From UBA2277 sp035477615 (GTDB lineage Bacteria > Patescibacteriota > Microgenomatia > UBA1400 > MFAQ01): a DNA stretch of 24,750 nt. Made by a program: the position numbers and the translations under genes. Below, in pieces: positions 23,229-24,750 of the stretch (position 1 is the stretch's first letter; each line of letters begins with the position of its first letter). The stretch covers positions 1-24,750 of the forward strand of contig DATIKJ010000017.1 in the NCBI GenBank assembly GCA_035477615.1, in the 5' to 3' direction. Under the pieces are notes generated by a model that ran no database searches, was not told the origin of the DNA, and was given only the letters and a program-made list of their open reading frames with translations.

Positions 23229-23237
23229 ATTCTAACA
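23229..23237 (-). promoter_or_regulatory. extended -10 promoter of the 94-aa orphan
   Basis: The minus strand reads TGTTAGAAT (5 of 6 plus TGn), with the start site near 23222 and a leader of about 35 nt. Confidence 0.5.
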
Positions 23238-23264
23238 AAAAGAGGGCGTAAAATCAACTATAGG

Positions 23265-24230
23265 TTATTTAGGTTTGGTTTTGCCAAGGTGAGAGTAGGC
23301 TTTGTCTGTGGCTACTCTACCACGACTAGTTTTGGATAAGAAACCAGATTGCATAAGAAAAGGTTCATAGAGGTCACTGATGGTATCTACAGACTCGGAG
23401 ATAAGAGCAGCAAGAGTTTCGAGACCTACAGGACCACCTCCGTGTTGGGTAATGATGGCTTCCAGAAGATGTCTGTCTGTGGCATCCAAACCTTCATTGT
23501 CGACTTCGTAAAAATCAAGAGATTTAATTGTAATATCAATACTCGATTTGGAGTCGTGTTCAACGAGATTAAAGTCACGGACACGTCGAAGAAGTTTTAG
23601 TGCAATACGAGCAGTTCCTCGAGAACGTTTGGCAATTTCTAGAGCTGAGTCATCATCAAGTTTGAGATTCAGTTTTTTGGATGCTTTCAAAATTATCCCT
23701 TTGAGATCGCTTGGTTCGTAAAAACGTAGTCGGTGAACGATACCAAATCGGTCTCTGAGGGGTGAGCTAATTCTGCCTGCTTGGGTAGTGGCACCGATAA
23801 GGGTGAAGGGATTGAGATCTAAACGTAAATTTTTGGCTGCTGGTCCTTTACCAAGAATAATATCGATCGCAAAATCTTCCATCGCAGGATAGAGAGCTTC
23901 TTCGACTGGTTTATTAAGACGATGAATCTCATCGATAAAGAGAACGTCCCCTGGTTCTAAGGCTGTAAGGATTGACGCAAGATCTCCTGCTCTTGTTAGG
24001 GCGGGTCCAGAGGTTACTTTGAGGTTGACACCCATTTCATTGGCAATGATGTGAGCTAGGGTGGTTTTACCTAAGCCAGGAGGGCCATAGAGAAGGGTGT
24101 GCTCCATAGGCTCCTCACGTGACTTAGCCGCTTGAATAGCAATCTGCAGAGACTTAACAACCTGTGGTTGGCCAGTAAAGTCCGTCCAATGAGAAGGGCG
24201 AATCATGGATGTTTCCGGTTGGGTGGTCAT
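23265..24230 (-). CDS. ruvB: Holliday junction branch-migration ATPase RuvB
   Basis: RuvB is the hexameric AAA+ motor that, with RuvA, drives branch migration of Holliday junctions. The 321 aa include Walker A GPPGLGKTT (49-57), Walker B DEIHR (100-104), sensor 1 GATT with RAGRISSPLRDRFG (arginine finger region) near 155-172, sensor 2 SRGTAR near 208-213, and the C-terminal winged helix with GGGPVGLETLAALI and the family-typical EPFLMQSGFL.RT-like end (EPFLMQSGFLSKTSRGRVAT). The ATG overlaps the ruvA stop in an ATGA, so the pair is coupled. ruvC is not in the window. Confidence 0.98.
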   Translation of the reverse strand: MTTQPETSMIRPSHWTDFTGQPQVVKSLQIAIQAAKSREEPMEHTLLYGPPGLGKTTLAHIIANEMGVNLKVTSGPALTRAGDLASILTALEPGDVLFIDEIHRLNKPVEEALYPAMEDFAIDIILGKGPAAKNLRLDLNPFTLIGATTQAGRISSPLRDRFGIVHRLRFYEPSDLKGIILKASKKLNLKLDDDSALEIAKRSRGTARIALKLLRRVRDFNLVEHDSKSSIDITIKSLDFYEVDNEGLDATDRHLLEAIITQHGGGPVGLETLAALISESVDTISDLYEPFLMQSGFLSKTSRGRVATDKAYSHLGKTKPK

Positions 24231-24750
24231 TTCTTGAGTAGATTTAAAGCAGATTTAACTTGAGCACCTAAAGCGAGAGATGAATCAATCTGAGAATAGA
24301 TTGAAGAAATTTCTCCCTTTTGGAAGCCAAGGCTGACGAGGGAATCAATTAAATCTGAGTTTCCTTCAAGGTTGCTCATATTGACATCACCTTTGCCTAT
24401 TTTTGATTTAAGGTCAAGAATTATTTTTTGAGCGGTTTTTTTACCGACGCCTGAAATTGAGGAGAAAAACGCAAGGTTGCTTTCAGTAATTGCTTTCTTG
24501 ATGTTTTTTTCGGTTGACGAGGTAAGCATGGCTAGAGCAATTTTGGGACCAACACCTGAAACAGTAAGAAGGAGTTCGAAAATGTCCAAATCATCGGGAG
24601 TTTTGAATCCAAACAAAGCTAGATTATCTTCTCTGATATGGGTATGAATATATAGACTGGCAGTATTTTTTTCGAGAAAATTTAGATTTGAAGGGAGATA
24701 TACGGTAAAGCCGATGCTGTTGGCAAAAAGAATGATCTTTCCCTGCGTAG
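24227..24750 (-). CDS. ruvA: Holliday junction DNA helicase subunit RuvA, N-terminus beyond right edge
   Basis: RuvA binds the four-way junction and loads RuvB. About 173 codons are visible. The in-frame sequence from the right edge reads TQGKIILFANSIGFTVYLPS and later HTHIREDNLALFGFKT, which match the RuvA OB-fold domain; only a handful of N-terminal residues should be missing. Two helix-hairpin-helix motifs follow (VSGVGPKIALAML and ISGVGKKTAQKIILDLKSKI), then the flexible linker and the C-terminal RuvB-binding domain (LIDSLVSLGFQKGEI). The ATG at 24616 is internal, not the start. It is coupled to ruvB by an ATGA overlap. Confidence 0.95.
   Translation of the reverse strand, partial: TQGKIILFANSIGFTVYLPSNLNFLEKNTASLYIHTHIREDNLALFGFKTPDDLDIFELLLTVSGVGPKIALAMLTSSTEKNIKKAITESNLAFFSSISGVGKKTAQKIILDLKSKIGKGDVNMSNLEGNSDLIDSLVSLGFQKGEISSIYSQIDSSLALGAQVKSALNLLKK

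Noticed and set aside
1..24750. CRISPR array, toxin-antitoxin, restriction or phage defence module, insertion sequences
   Set aside because: No regularly spaced repeats, transposase, methylase or nuclease module was found; the HTH/membrane pair lacks toxin features.

Overview
The window looks like a chromosomal piece of a small-genome, AT-rich bacterium, most likely a Patescibacteria/CPR member (Microgenomates-like). This is inferred from tight packing (genes overlapping by ATGA or separated by 0-3 nt), shortened versions of housekeeping proteins (HolA about 227 aa, RsmI 234 aa), a combined PGI/PMI isomerase beside PEP synthase, a DUF2207 protein and single-pass surface proteins. TGA is used as a stop (for example in ATGA overlaps), so code 11 fits. 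No tRNA, rRNA, CRISPR array, insertion sequence or phage module was seen, and no stretch over 300 bases lacks a gene.

Layout. 1-5987 is mainly a DNA damage block: uvrA (cut by the left edge), a 155-aa orphan, uvrB, and a divergent lexA-rsmI pair. 5984-13599 is central carbon metabolism on the minus strand: a phosphosugar mutase, then PGI/PMI, PEP synthase, enolase and an iPGM-like protein as one tight operon. 13616-16977 is accessory: pncB, a membrane-anchored phospholipase D-like protein, and an HTH regulator with a small membrane protein. 16978-18320 is a DEAD-box helicase behind a structured leader of about 100 nt. 18324-22864 is a putative operon: glycoside hydrolase-like protein, HolA, a coiled surface protein and DUF2207. 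22871-24750 holds a 94-aa orphan and ruvA-ruvB (ruvA cut by the right edge).

Expression signals. Most promoters I can place are TGn extended -10 elements. Four genes (lexA, uvrB, the sugar mutase and the glycoside hydrolase) have a -10 hexamer exactly 6 nt before the start codon, which implies leaderless mRNAs. Three other genes (pncB, PLD, the 94-aa orphan) instead have a leader, a perfect AGGAGG and a strong intrinsic terminator.

Most interesting points: (1) the iPGM-like protein in the glycolytic operon has lost the catalytic serine and other metal or substrate ligands; (2) the helicase leader has several hairpins, two of them mutually exclusive; (3) a shared 20-bp sequence with GGTA direct repeats lies in front of both lexA and uvrA and is a candidate SOS operator; (4) the leaderless and extended -10 architecture; (5) repeat operators at the HTH gene. 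I found no clear new defence or mobile system.
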